This document shows, one piece after another, positions 34,563 through 42,669 of a stretch of DNA of 64,000 nt (position 1 is its first letter; each line of letters opens with the position of its first letter). The DNA comes from Pseudotabrizicola algicola (GTDB lineage Bacteria; Pseudomonadota; Alphaproteobacteria; Rhodobacterales; Rhodobacteraceae): positions 620,001-684,000 of the forward strand of contig NZ_JAAIKE010000002.1 in assembly GCF_010915705.1 (NCBI RefSeq). The letters are read 5' to 3'. The position numbers were made by a program, and so were the translations under genes. The notes beneath the pieces were generated by a model. The model did no database searches, had not been told where the DNA came from, and saw only the letters and a program-made list of their open reading frames with translations.

Positions 34563-34606
34563 GCCACCCGAGCACATTTTAGATCTTGGCGAGGGTCAGC
34601 GAAAAA

Positions 34607-34632
34607 GGAACTTGCCCGACCTTTCCGGAGTT
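34607..34632 (+). promoter_or_regulatory. EcfG-type promoter of the sigma-factor gene itself
   Basis: GGAAC (34607-34611), 18 bases, GTT (34630-34632), 42 bases before the ATG at 34674. This implies positive autoregulation. Confidence 0.72.
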
Positions 34633-34673
34633 TATGAACAGGTTTCGTAGAAGCCTGAGGGGGACTGAAACAG

Positions 34674-35186
34674 ATGCATGACAAACGTGCCTCGACCGTG
34701 ACGGACGATGTCGTACAGCTTATTCCATCGTTGCGGGCCTATTCGCGGGCGCTCATCCGGCATTCCGATGAAGCAGACGATCTTGTGCAGGAAACGCTGA
34801 TGAAGGCGATTGCCAATGTGGGCCGCTTCGAGCCTGGCACAAACCTGCGCGCCTGGCTGTTCACCATCATGCGCAATACCTTTTACACCAACGTTCAAAA
34901 GCGCATTCGGGAAAGTCCGGCAGCGGCAGATTGCGCGTCGTTGCAGGCCATCACCCAAGCCAACAACGGATCATACATCGAAGGCCAGCGCATCCTTAAA
35001 GCAATTGACCAATTGCCGGAACATCATCGCGAAATTCTGGTTCTGGTTGTCGTTCTGGGTGAGAGCTACGAAGACGCGGCGATCATCTGCAACTGTGCGG
35101 TTGGGACGATCAAAAGCCGGGTCAGCCGTGCCAGAAAAATGATTATTGACCAGATCGGCGTTGGCGATTTCCATGAGATTTTTTGA
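34674..35186 (+). CDS. ecfG: EcfG-type (ECF15) RNA polymerase sigma factor of the general stress response
   Basis: A 170-residue ECF sigma factor with region 2 EADDLVQETLMKAIANVGRF and LRAWLFTIMRNTFYTNVQKR, and region 4 GESYEDAAIICNCAVGTIKS then RVSRARKMI. These blocks closely follow the EcfG/RpoE2/SigT group that reads GGAAC/GTT promoters. The ATG at 34674 is behind an EcfG-type promoter. NepR is encoded 72 bases downstream, whereas the usual order is nepR before ecfG. No PhyR (sigma-like plus receiver) is encoded in the window. It is the likely master of the surrounding genes. Confidence 0.92.
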   Translation: MHDKRASTVTDDVVQLIPSLRAYSRALIRHSDEADDLVQETLMKAIANVGRFEPGTNLRAWLFTIMRNTFYTNVQKRIRESPAAADCASLQAITQANNGSYIEGQRILKAIDQLPEHHREILVLVVVLGESYEDAAIICNCAVGTIKSRVSRARKMIIDQIGVGDFHEIF

Positions 35187-35258
35187 AGTATCCGAGACGG
35201 CAACACATCCGCCCAGCCTTCCTAGAACGGGCCCTAGGCGGACTGAGGAGATTTGCTA

Positions 35259-35459
35259 ATGCCGGATGATGACACGCAAAAGGCAAGGGCGGCGAAAGGC
35301 CTGCCTGCCTCGAACGAACTCCAGATAAAGCAGCTTTCCCGCAATCTGCGCCGCGCCTTTGAGGCCGATCTTGATGCCCCGGTTCCAGAGCATCTTCAGC
35401 GCCTGATCGATGCCCTGCAAGCTCGGCTGAAAGACACGGGCGGGCCAAGTCGATCCTGA
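35259..35459 (+). CDS. nepR: NepR family anti-sigma factor
   Basis: A 66-residue two-helix protein: QIKQLSRNLRRAFEADLDAPVP then EHLQRLIDALQARLKD (split for length; PVP at 41-43). This is the NepR pattern that wraps EcfG and is removed by phosphorylated PhyR. The ATG at 35259 has GAGGAG eight bases upstream and is preferred over a TTG two codons earlier. It lies directly downstream of ecfG and is probably co-transcribed, so sigma and anti-sigma would be made together. The leader contains a CCTAG...CTAGG inverted repeat at about 35220-35238. Confidence 0.9.
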   Translation: MPDDDTQKARAAKGLPASNELQIKQLSRNLRRAFEADLDAPVPEHLQRLIDALQARLKDTGGPSRS

Positions 35460-35616
35460 GCGAACTACACGCTGATGCGTGCAGCGCCGGCGGATAACGG
35501 TGCTCTGCCTGGCGTGAATTGAGGCATGACCCCAATCTGTTCGGGGCGCGCCTCGCTACAGGCTTCAAACCTTGGACCGGCCTGATTGGTCTGCACCCTG
35601 ATCCCGCCGAGGCCAA

Positions 35617-35636
35617 GGGCTGCCTGCGGGCAGCCC
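35617..35636. other. Hairpin in the 313-base gap after nepR
   Basis: Stem GGGCTGCC (35617-35624) / GGCAGCCC (35629-35636). Apart from this and the promoter at 35720, I see no convincing gene or signal between 35460 and 35772. Confidence 0.5.
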
Positions 35637-35719
35637 ATGCGGACACAATCCCGAAAACAGCATCTCCGCTCTCGCTTTGCCACTTATCGACCCTGACCTT
35701 GGGCCGTTCGCCTCCTGAC

Positions 35720-35744
35720 GGAACAAAGCAAGGAATCTTCAGTT
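35720..35744 (+). promoter_or_regulatory. EcfG-type promoter for the DUF378 gene
   Basis: GGAAC (35720-35724), 17 bases, GTT (35742-35744), 28 bases before the ATG at 35773. Confidence 0.72.
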
Positions 35745-35772
35745 GAGGGTCTGAAGTCACAGGAGCAAATAG

Positions 35773-36015
35773 ATGCGAAACATAGATATTATCACTCAGA
35801 TTCTGATCATCGTCGGCGGGCTGAACTGGCTTTTGGTGGGGCTGTTCCAGTTCGATCTGGTCGCGGCATTGTTTGGCGGGCAGTCGGCTGGCTTGGCGCG
35901 GATTGTCTATGTGCTGGTCGGTCTTTCCGCCATCTGGCAGATCGTTCGCTTCAGCACGATCATAGCTGGCCCGACACATGCAACCGCCGCTTCGCGCCCG
36001 ATTGATCGGCCCTGA
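35773..36015 (+). CDS. DUF378 small membrane protein
   Basis: An 80-residue inner-membrane protein with two helices (about 5-30 and 42-64). The family motif IIVGGLNWLLVGLFQFDLV is followed by RIVYVLVGLSAIWQIVRF. DUF378 proteins are widespread, of unknown function, and often stress-induced. The last ~15 residues form a short hydrophilic tail. Start and promoter agree (ATG 28 bases behind an EcfG-type site). A stem-loop at 36044-36078 may end this transcript or allow partial readthrough into the BON gene. Confidence 0.9.
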   Translation: MRNIDIITQILIIVGGLNWLLVGLFQFDLVAALFGGQSAGLARIVYVLVGLSAIWQIVRFSTIIAGPTHATAASRPIDRP

Positions 36016-36043
36016 CCCATCAAATCACGGCGGCGAGTAGGCG

Positions 36044-36078
36044 TGGGCGGCTAGGCGGCAACGGCAACCAGCCGCCCA
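36044..36078 (+). terminator. Possible terminator after the DUF378 gene
   Basis: Nine-bp stem TGGGCGGCT (36044-36052) / AGCCGCCCA (36070-36078) with a 17-base loop, followed by TACACTTTTCACTTT. The T-run is weak. Confidence 0.5.
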
Positions 36079-36145
36079 TACACTTTTCACTTTCGGCAGT
36101 TGCCTTCAGGCAGCGTAGCAAGCAGCAACAGTGAAAGGCCAACAG

Positions 36146-36547
36146 ATGGTAGACAAACCTCCGCAGAGGGTAACGGGCTTGCCCGAAGGGGCCGAAACCA
36201 CGGCTGCGCATCCCACGGGAACCGCCGCCGCAAACGGCCATTGGCAACACGATTCCGGGGGGCCAAGGCTTTATGTGCCGCCTGTCGCAGCAGATGGTGT
36301 GGATCTCGCCGATGCAAGCGCCAGAGCGGCAGCAGTGCTGGATACGTTGGGCCCTGACATCTCGCAACGTGTCCACCTGACTTTGACAGGTGAAGCGGTT
36401 GTCCTGACCGGCACGCTAAATGACGCCGCCCAACTTCATGCGGTCGAACAGGGCGTTGCCCGCGTGGTTCACAGGGCACGGCTGGTGAACAACCTCCGCG
36501 TGGCGACCAAGGCACAGGAGGGATCAGATGACACATCACCAAGATGA
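36146..36547 (+). CDS. BON-domain protein
   Basis: A 133-residue protein with a disordered first ~50 residues and then a BON domain (about 62-122: DISQRVHLTLTGEAVVLTGT, AVEQGVARVVHRARLVNNLRV). No signal peptide is seen. The ATG at 36146 has AAAGG upstream; a GTG five codons earlier is possible. It overlaps the SRPBCC gene by 20 bases. No EcfG-type site was found directly upstream, so it may be read through from the DUF378 promoter. Confidence 0.8.
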   Translation: MVDKPPQRVTGLPEGAETTAAHPTGTAAANGHWQHDSGGPRLYVPPVAADGVDLADASARAAAVLDTLGPDISQRVHLTLTGEAVVLTGTLNDAAQLHAVEQGVARVVHRARLVNNLRVATKAQEGSDDTSPR

Positions 36548-37205
36548 ACGCTCGCGCCAAAGCATTGCGTGGCTCGCACTTGGCGCAGTTGCGGTAACGG
36601 GTCTTGTCGGGGCGTCGGTGCTCACGCGGCAGCCGATGGCGCGGCACGACGCCGATAGTGCGCCCGGTCGCACCGCGCGGCAGATGCGCTATGGCCGGTT
36701 TGCGGTTGTGGGGCGCACTGTCACCATCCATCGCCCTCGCGATGAGGTGTATCGCTTCTGGCGCGACCCTTCGAACTTGCCGACCATCATGGACCACGTG
36801 GCAGCCATCACTGAACAGAATAATGATCTGTGGACATGGCAGCTTGATGCCCCCGCGGGCATGACGGTTCATCTGGAAACGGAAATTGTCTCTGACCGCC
36901 CCGGAAGCGAGATCGCTTGGAAATCTACAGAGGCATCGCAGGTCCGCACGCAAGGCAAGGTGATGTTTAGTGACGCGCCCGGAGATCGTGGCACAGAGGT
37001 AGAGGCGATCATCGCCTACACACCTGTCCTCGGAGAGTTGGGGCGCCTGATTGCCAAACTCGCAGGTAAAGACCCGGAGACCCAAGGCAGGCGGGCGCTC
37101 AAGCGGCTGAAGATGCTGTTGGAAACCGGAGAAATAGCCACCTCGCGCAATCAGCGGGAGCCGGAGGCACCCACAGCCAAAGCAGCCGAAAGCCAACAGG
37201 CGTAA
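36528..37205 (+). CDS. SRPBCC (cyclase/dehydrase-like) protein with N-terminal membrane helix
   Basis: A 225-residue protein. One hydrophobic helix (about 13-32) anchors it, and the SRPBCC/START-like lipid-binding fold spans about 62-205 ([20 protein letters not shown], then [19 protein letters not shown]). A charged C-terminal tail follows. Bacterial relatives of this polyketide-cyclase type are common in stress operons and may bind hydrophobic ligands. The start overlaps the BON gene; an alcohol dehydrogenase follows 13 bases downstream. Confidence 0.82.
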   Translation: MTHHQDERSRQSIAWLALGAVAVTGLVGASVLTRQPMARHDADSAPGRTARQMRYGRFAVVGRTVTIHRPRDEVYRFWRDPSNLPTIMDHVAAITEQNNDLWTWQLDAPAGMTVHLETEIVSDRPGSEIAWKSTEASQVRTQGKVMFSDAPGDRGTEVEAIIAYTPVLGELGRLIAKLAGKDPETQGRRALKRLKMLLETGEIATSRNQREPEAPTAKAAESQQA

Positions 37206-37218
37206 AGGAGATATCGTC

Positions 37219-38391
37219 ATGCGAGCCCTTACATGGCACGGCACCAAAGATGTGCGTGTCGATACCGTTCCCGACCCACAGATCGTCAATCCGCGGGATG
37301 CGATCATCGAAATCACCTCTACCGCCATATGCGGTTCCGATCTGCATCTCTACAACGGTCTTATTCCTGGTGTTCTGCCGGGTGATATTCTAGGTCACGA
37401 ATTCATGGGGCGGGTCGTGGATGTCGGGCCGGGCAGCACGCTTTCCGTCGGAGACAGGGTGGTGGTCCCCTTTACGATCTCGTGCGGAGCATGCTTTTTC
37501 TGCCGCCATGATCTGTTTTCCGCCTGCGACAACTCCAATCCGGTGGACACGCAAGAGGTGACCGAAGCGCAGTTTGGTCACGCAATGGCAGGGCTTTTTG
37601 GCTACTCGCATTTGACGGGCGGATATCCGGGCGGTCAGGCGCAATATGCGCGGGTGCCTTTCTCGGATGTCGGGCCTATCGTCATTCCCGAAGGTCTGAG
37701 TGATGACCAGGTCTTGTTCCTGTCCGATATCTTGCCCACCGGTTGGATGGCGGCGGAAAATGCCAAGATCGAACCCGGTGACACGGTCGCCGTTTGGGGC
37801 TGCGGTCCGGTTGGCCTGTTTGCCATCCAGAGTGCGCTTCTGATGGGAGCAGAGACTGTGATTGCCATCGACCACCACAGCAGACGCCTTGATCTGGCAA
37901 GGTCGCTTGGGGCGAAGGTGATCGATTTCCGGCAGACCCGCGTGCTTGAGGCGCTGACGGAAATGACCGGAGGCATCGGGCCGGATGCCGTGATCGATGC
38001 CGTCGGTATGGAAAGCCACGGCTTTGTCACCGACACGATTCTGGACAAGGCCAAGCAGGCCTTGGGCCTGCCCTACGATGCAGCGCACGCGCTGCGCGAG
38101 GCGATCATGGCATGCCGCAAAGGCGGGCGCATTTCTGTTCCGGGGGTTTATGGCGGGCTGACACAAATGTTCCCGATGGGCGCGATCATGCAAAAGGGGC
38201 TGGAGCTGCGGACCGGCCAAACCCATGTGCAGCGCTATCTGCAGCCACTTTTGCGGCGCATCGAGGAAGGGGAAATAGACACCACTTTCCTGATCAGCCA
38301 CCACCTGTCGCTCGAGGACGCCCCCAAGGGGTATCACAACTTCCTCAATCATCAGGACGAATGGATCAAGGTGGTTCTGAAACCCCATTGA
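37219..38391 (+). CDS. Zinc-dependent alcohol dehydrogenase (glutathione-independent formaldehyde dehydrogenase-like)
   Basis: A 390-residue medium-chain dehydrogenase. The catalytic zinc ligands are Cys in [11 protein letters not shown] and His in [10 protein letters not shown], and the structural-zinc loop is [16 protein letters not shown]. The NAD-binding motif is [16 protein letters not shown]. The long insertions and the C-terminus ([15 protein letters not shown]) match the family that dismutates or oxidises aldehydes without glutathione. It is the third gene of the BON-SRPBCC-ADH operon and has AAAGGAG upstream. A strong hairpin follows the stop. A detoxification role is inferred. Confidence 0.88.
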   Translation: MRALTWHGTKDVRVDTVPDPQIVNPRDAIIEITSTAICGSDLHLYNGLIPGVLPGDILGHEFMGRVVDVGPGSTLSVGDRVVVPFTISCGACFFCRHDLFSACDNSNPVDTQEVTEAQFGHAMAGLFGYSHLTGGYPGGQAQYARVPFSDVGPIVIPEGLSDDQVLFLSDILPTGWMAAENAKIEPGDTVAVWGCGPVGLFAIQSALLMGAETVIAIDHHSRRLDLARSLGAKVIDFRQTRVLEALTEMTGGIGPDAVIDAVGMESHGFVTDTILDKAKQALGLPYDAAHALREAIMACRKGGRISVPGVYGGLTQMFPMGAIMQKGLELRTGQTHVQRYLQPLLRRIEEGEIDTTFLISHHLSLEDAPKGYHNFLNHQDEWIKVVLKPH

Positions 38392-38400
38392 GAGTTCTGC

Positions 38401-38434
38401 GAAAGCGCGCGTGGCCCCGGCCGCGCGCGCTTTC
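38401..38434 (+). terminator. Terminator after the alcohol dehydrogenase gene
   Basis: Eleven-bp GC-rich stem GAAAGCGCGCG (38401-38411) / CGCGCGCTTTC (38424-38434), ten bases past the stop. Confidence 0.75.
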
Positions 38435-38445
38435 GAGTGGGGCAA

Positions 38446-38470
38446 GGAACAGTTTCCCGATTGGCCGGTT
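38446..38470 (+). promoter_or_regulatory. EcfG-type promoter for the 24-residue membrane peptide and its neighbour
   Basis: GGAAC (38446-38450), 17 bases, GTT (38468-38470; GGTT), 52 bases before the ATG at 38523. Confidence 0.72.
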
Positions 38471-38522
38471 AAGGCAAACATCGGGGCCAGTCCCGCGCCC
38501 TGTCATTGATATGGAGAGTTTC

Positions 38523-38597
38523 ATGAACAGCATCATTTATCTGGTGGGTTTGATCGTGGTCGTTCTGGCCATCCTGTCGTTCGTCGGTGTCCGGTGA
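38523..38597 (+). CDS. 24-residue single-helix membrane peptide
   Basis: A tiny hydrophobic protein, MNSIIYLVGLIVVVLAIL then SFVGVR, that is almost entirely one transmembrane helix with a C-terminal Arg. ATG 38523 has GGAGAG six bases upstream and a matching EcfG-type promoter. Its stop overlaps the start of the next membrane-protein gene (GTGA), suggesting coupling. Similar 24-30-residue peptides occur in alphaproteobacteria but are rarely annotated. The function is unknown, possibly a regulator of the larger membrane protein. Confidence 0.7.
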   Translation: MNSIIYLVGLIVVVLAILSFVGVR

Positions 38598-39556
38598 GCG
38601 GAGTGATGGAACCCCGCAAACATGTAACTGAGACAGAGACAAACGCGGCGGCATCCGCACCTTATGTGGACTGGGCTGCCATCTTTGCCGGCGCGGTAAT
38701 TGCTGTCGCGCTTGGTGTGCTGTTCACCGGATTTGGCGCAGCACTTGGCCTTACCGCCGTTTCCGCCGAGAGGGGGGAGGGAAATGGCCTTGTGGGCTTT
38801 GTGATCTCGACCCTCTTTATCATCGTCAGCATGGTGGCTGCCTATGCCGCAGGCGGATACATTGCCGGACGTCTCCGCCGCCGCACGGGGACCGCCACGC
38901 GCGACGAAACGACGGTGCGGGACGGCTTGAACGGCCTGGTTGTCTGGGGTCTGGGCGTTGCGACAAGTGCCTTGATGCTGGGGTCGGTCGTTTCCGGCCT
39001 TGCAGCAGGTGCAGGCAACGTGGCGTCAGCGGGAGCGCAGGTTGCAGGCTCGGTAGCGGCCGGCGCTGCCGATGTTGCTGCCGATGCGACGCAAGCAGCG
39101 CTTCCGGAAGAGTCGATCGCGTTTGAAGCGCGTGCATTGCTTAGACCGCAAACCTTGGCTCCGGGTGCGGCAGGTGCTTCCTCCACCACCGCTGATGTGA
39201 CTGCGATTCTCGCCAATATCGTCACGACGGGAGAGTTGAGTGATGCGAATCGGGCGTATCTTGTCGAGGTGACCAGCGCGCGGACGGGCCTGGCCCCGCA
39301 AGAGGTGGAAGCCCGCGTTGAAGAAGCGGTAGCGGCGGCGCAAGCGGCACGCAATGATGCTGCGCAGTTGGCCGACGAGGCCGAAACTGCAGCGCGGGAT
39401 GCGGCGGAAACTGCCCGCATTTCAGCCATCCTGACCGCCTTTCTGTTGACCGCCACGGCGTTGGTGGCGGGCGTCGCAAGCTATGTCGCTGCCGTAAAGG
39501 GCGGCCGGCATCGTGACGAAGGCCGGGTTTTCAGTGGATTCTCATACCTCGGCTAA
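38594..39556 (+). CDS. Multi-pass membrane protein (often labelled PhnA-like)
   Basis: A 320-residue membrane protein. YVDWAAIFAGAVIAVALGVL starts a first membrane region (about 24-50). Further helices lie at about 68-92 and 113-145, a long Ala/Glu-rich coiled-coil stretch at about 235-275, and a last helix near 278-300. The opening YVDWAAIFAGA pattern is typical of alphaproteobacterial stress-cluster proteins sometimes called PhnA-like, with no evidence of phosphonate work. The start is GTG 38594 overlapping the peptide gene, or ATG 38606. Confidence 0.75.
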   Translation: MSGVMEPRKHVTETETNAAASAPYVDWAAIFAGAVIAVALGVLFTGFGAALGLTAVSAERGEGNGLVGFVISTLFIIVSMVAAYAAGGYIAGRLRRRTGTATRDETTVRDGLNGLVVWGLGVATSALMLGSVVSGLAAGAGNVASAGAQVAGSVAAGAADVAADATQAALPEESIAFEARALLRPQTLAPGAAGASSTTADVTAILANIVTTGELSDANRAYLVEVTSARTGLAPQEVEARVEEAVAAAQAARNDAAQLADEAETAARDAAETARISAILTAFLLTATALVAGVASYVAAVKGGRHRDEGRVFSGFSYLG

Positions 39557-39641
39557 CGCGCTGGCATCGCACATTTATCCAGCGGCACTTCTCGTGAGGG
39601 GTGCCGCTGAAGGCTTTGGAGCAAATAGTTCCAATTGTTAC

Positions 39642-39666
39642 GGAACAATTTCCAGCGTCGGCGGTT
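39642..39666 (+). promoter_or_regulatory. EcfG-type promoter for the 72-residue protein
   Basis: GGAAC (39642-39646), 17 bases, GTT (39664-39666; GGTT), 33 bases before the TTG start at 39700. Confidence 0.65.
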
Positions 39667-39699
39667 GTCGTGACAAACCATCAGTTTTCGGAGGCGCTT

Positions 39700-39918
39700 T
39701 TGCCTGTCTCAAGCAAAGTCGGCATCTTCCCAACCGCACTGGAAACCAGACGCCCCCTGCGCCGACGATCGGCAAAATCAGTTCGTGAAGAGGACGAGCT
39801 TGCAGCGCTTGACCAACGCGTCGGGCGCGCCGACCCTTATGATGAAGATGATCGGCTCGACGATCCTTTTGAAGCGATCGGCTCTTTAGCGCACGCGGTG
39901 CGTTTGGATGACAGCTGA
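39700..39918 (+). CDS. 72-residue acidic hypothetical protein with TTG start
   Basis: A small protein with a basic N-terminal half (ETRRPLRRRSAK) and an acidic C-terminal half (EEDELAALDQRV, RADPYDEDDRLDDP). No domain is recognised. The frame is open from 39601, but an EcfG-type promoter lies inside that stretch. GGAGG (39690-39694) sits five bases before a TTG at 39700, so the TTG start is preferred. The 230 bases after the gene hold only a small hairpin. Confidence 0.55.
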   Translation: MPVSSKVGIFPTALETRRPLRRRSAKSVREEDELAALDQRVGRADPYDEDDRLDDPFEAIGSLAHAVRLDDS

Positions 39919-39969
39919 AGCACCCTGCCCGAGAAAATGGGCCGTCCTTCCTGTTTCAATCCAAAGTGA

Positions 39970-39990
39970 AGGTGGCTATCGAGGCCACCT
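39970..39990 (+). terminator. Small terminator-like hairpin
   Basis: Stem AGGTGGC (39970-39976) / GCCACCT (39984-39990) followed by GTTTTC. The rest of 39919-40149 is A/T-rich and shows no gene; it probably carries the kinase promoter, which is not of the EcfG type. Confidence 0.5.
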
Positions 39991-40149
39991 GTTTTCACAT
40001 GTGGGGTCCAGCCTCAGAAAATACAACTTATGGTTGTTTTTTGAAGATACATTGCAACTAGAAAATAGTTTGGTATTGTTGAAGCATCCAACGCCAGATG
40101 GGGATTTGCAAACTCCACATTCTTGCCACTCCAGTCTTTACCAAATCAT

Positions 40150-42660
40150 ATGAACCCAGACGTTCGCCACCCAGTAATCAATAAAACGATGCCGCTGGGG
40201 CGGTTCTGGAGGCAATGGCGATTGTCGGCCACGCGCTTTTGCAAGCGTGACATGGCACTTCCTGCCACCGCTGTTGTGGTTCCGTTGTCGATCATGCTGA
40301 CTGTGGGATGGCTCAGTTGGTCCTCTGCCTGGACTGCCGCCGAGACGGACATGCGCCGCGCCGCACTGTCTGCCTCGGAATATGCCAACCGCACTTTTGA
40401 AGGCTATTCGGTTGCGGTGGGCCGCGTAAATGACCGCCTGCGCACCCTGACAGACCAAGACATCCGCGACAGAGAGCGCGCTTTGGGCGAAGAGCTACGC
40501 CGCATCACTGCCGAGCTATCCCAGACGCAGATGAGCTATGTGATAGACCGGAACGGCTATCCTCTGGTCATTACAAACATCTACCCTGCTCCCGAAGGAT
40601 CGCTTGCAGACAGGGATTACTTTCAAATCCTGAGCGAGCCTGACGCGCCCGAGTTGTTCATAAGCCAAACCTTTGTCGGGCGCTTTGACGGCCAACTCCT
40701 TTTCTCTGTCGGTCGGCGCCGTACAGACACCGGAAATTTTACGCCTGACGACAGGTTTGACGGTGTCGTTCTTGTGTCTGTCAGTCCCAAGGTTCTGGCA
40801 GATGGGCTTGCGCGGCTGCTTTCTGCGCCGACCGACCGCCTTGCGGTTTTCCGCAATGACGGCTTCGGGCTCAGCACCACCAGCGGCATTCTGGAAAGCG
40901 GCACGCCGCTGCCGCAGCTTGACCGGCAAAGCGCCTTTTATGACTTTGCGGATCTTGGCATCGAAAGCGCCGTCTATTCTTCGTCCCTGTCAATTCCGGG
41001 TGACAGGGCGCTGGTGGCCATGCAGGCCGTGGGCGACTTGCCGCTTTATGCGGTCAGTATGCGACCCCGCTCACAGATTGTCGCGGCCTGGCGCGCGACC
41101 ATGCTTCCTCTTCTGGCGTTGGGAGTGCCGGCAACGCTTGCCCTTTTCCTGCTCAGCATACGCGTCGTGTTCGACCAGCGCCGCCTCGCCGAGCGCAATG
41201 TCAGCCTGCAGCGCGACAACGCGCTGAGTTCGGACAGGCTGCTGCGCGCCAAGCGCTTCGGCCTGATGGGAACGTTTGAGTTCGATTTGCGCACAGGCAT
41301 CAGCCGGCGTTCGGCAGAATACATGGCGATTCACGGGCACGATCCGGTCCCGTCAGAGGAAGCGCATGAAGATTGGGTAAGTCGCGTTCACCCCGATGAT
41401 CGGGTGCGGGCCGAAAGGGTGGTGCTGAACGCTCTGTCTGACGCCAGCGGCGATACCGATTACGGGCAGAGCTACCGCATCATCACCAAGGATGGCGAGA
41501 CGCGCTGGATTGCGGCTTGGGGCGAGATAGACCGTGACGCTGCCGGGCGCGCCTACATGCTGCGCGGCATCCATATTGATGTGACACCCCTGCGCACGAC
41601 AGAAATGGCGCTGGCAGAAAGCGACGCACGGCTTCGGCTTGCGCAAGAAGCGATGGGGATCGGAGCATGGGAATGGCTGGGGTATTCGCAGCCTCTGCGC
41701 TGCTCACGCAAGGCGCTGGAACTGTTCGGCTTTGATCCAGGGGCTGGTCCGGTTGGACTGCGCAGCCTGATGGCAAAGGTCCACCAGGAAGATCGTAGCG
41801 CGATGGCGCGGGCGCTTCGCCACATGCGCGCGAGTGGCTCGCTTCAGATCGAGGTGCGCCTGCAACGCCTGGCCGAAGGCGGGGGGGCGGTTGCAACACC
41901 GCATTGGGTCGCCCTGCGCGCCCGCAGGATCTCGTCCCGTCGGCTTGGCGGAACCCGTCTCATGGGCGTGGTTTATGATGTTTCCGATCGGAAGCGATCC
42001 GAAGAACTGGTCATGCTCATGGCGCACGAGGTCGAACATCGGGCCAAGAACGCCCTTACTGTCGTATCCAGCCTTCTACGGACAGCCAAAGCCAACAGCG
42101 CGGAAGAGCTTGCCCATGTCATGCGCGGACGCGTGCGTGCCCTTAGCCAGACGATGGCGCTTCTGGGCAAGCAGCAATGGACAGGAGCGGATCTGCACGA
42201 CATCGTGGAAAGCGAGTTGAGGCCCTTCAACTTGGTTGACACGACTGCTGCCGAAAACGCGACGACGGAACATCATATCTCTGTGTCCGGCCCTCCGATA
42301 CGCATCGGGGTCGCAGCGGCGCAGCCCTTGTCGATGGCACTGCATGAACTGGCGACGAATGCGGCCAAATACGGTGCCCTGTCGGTTGCGGGCGGCCAGT
42401 TGAGCGTCAGCTGGTCCTTGGAAGAGGGTGACGTTCACATCCTCTGGCGAGAGGCGGGCGGGCCCGAGATAAACGATCAGCCGCGAACTACAGGATTCGG
42501 CTCGCGGCTGATCTCGCTGGTGTTTGAAGGACAGATCGGCGGACGCATCGAAAAGAGGTGGAGCCGGGGCGGCCTCGAGTGCCGCATGATCCTTCCCGCC
42601 TCCACTCTGGTCGCCGGCGCAGCGACGCCACCCGAGGCCAGCCAGAACAGGCTGGCCTGA
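40150..42660 (+). CDS. Membrane-bound HWE-family histidine kinase with extracytoplasmic sensor and PAS domains
   Basis: An 836-residue sensor kinase. One transmembrane helix lies near 37-60, a periplasmic Cache-like sensor at about 65-305, and a second helix near 315-340. Two PAS domains follow (about 370-490 and 500-615), then the HWE domain with H-box HEVEHRAKNALTVV (His 630) and N-box ALHELATNAAKYGAL (Asn 737). The WREAGGP motif and a GFGSRLI G-box complete it. All catalytic motifs look intact, unlike the kinase at 21457. ATG 40150 is chosen over a TTG at 40123; its ribosome site is weak. It is a candidate input kinase for the general stress response. Confidence 0.9.
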   Translation: MNPDVRHPVINKTMPLGRFWRQWRLSATRFCKRDMALPATAVVVPLSIMLTVGWLSWSSAWTAAETDMRRAALSASEYANRTFEGYSVAVGRVNDRLRTLTDQDIRDRERALGEELRRITAELSQTQMSYVIDRNGYPLVITNIYPAPEGSLADRDYFQILSEPDAPELFISQTFVGRFDGQLLFSVGRRRTDTGNFTPDDRFDGVVLVSVSPKVLADGLARLLSAPTDRLAVFRNDGFGLSTTSGILESGTPLPQLDRQSAFYDFADLGIESAVYSSSLSIPGDRALVAMQAVGDLPLYAVSMRPRSQIVAAWRATMLPLLALGVPATLALFLLSIRVVFDQRRLAERNVSLQRDNALSSDRLLRAKRFGLMGTFEFDLRTGISRRSAEYMAIHGHDPVPSEEAHEDWVSRVHPDDRVRAERVVLNALSDASGDTDYGQSYRIITKDGETRWIAAWGEIDRDAAGRAYMLRGIHIDVTPLRTTEMALAESDARLRLAQEAMGIGAWEWLGYSQPLRCSRKALELFGFDPGAGPVGLRSLMAKVHQEDRSAMARALRHMRASGSLQIEVRLQRLAEGGGAVATPHWVALRARRISSRRLGGTRLMGVVYDVSDRKRSEELVMLMAHEVEHRAKNALTVVSSLLRTAKANSAEELAHVMRGRVRALSQTMALLGKQQWTGADLHDIVESELRPFNLVDTTAAENATTEHHISVSGPPIRIGVAAAQPLSMALHELATNAAKYGALSVAGGQLSVSWSLEEGDVHILWREAGGPEINDQPRTTGFGSRLISLVFEGQIGGRIEKRWSRGGLECRMILPASTLVAGAATPPEASQNRLA

Positions 42661-42669
42661 GCCTCACGA

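Noticed and set aside
35519-35746. 75-codon open frame in the gap after nepR
   Set aside because: No ribosome site or family pattern, and it runs over the EcfG-type promoter of the DUF378 gene.
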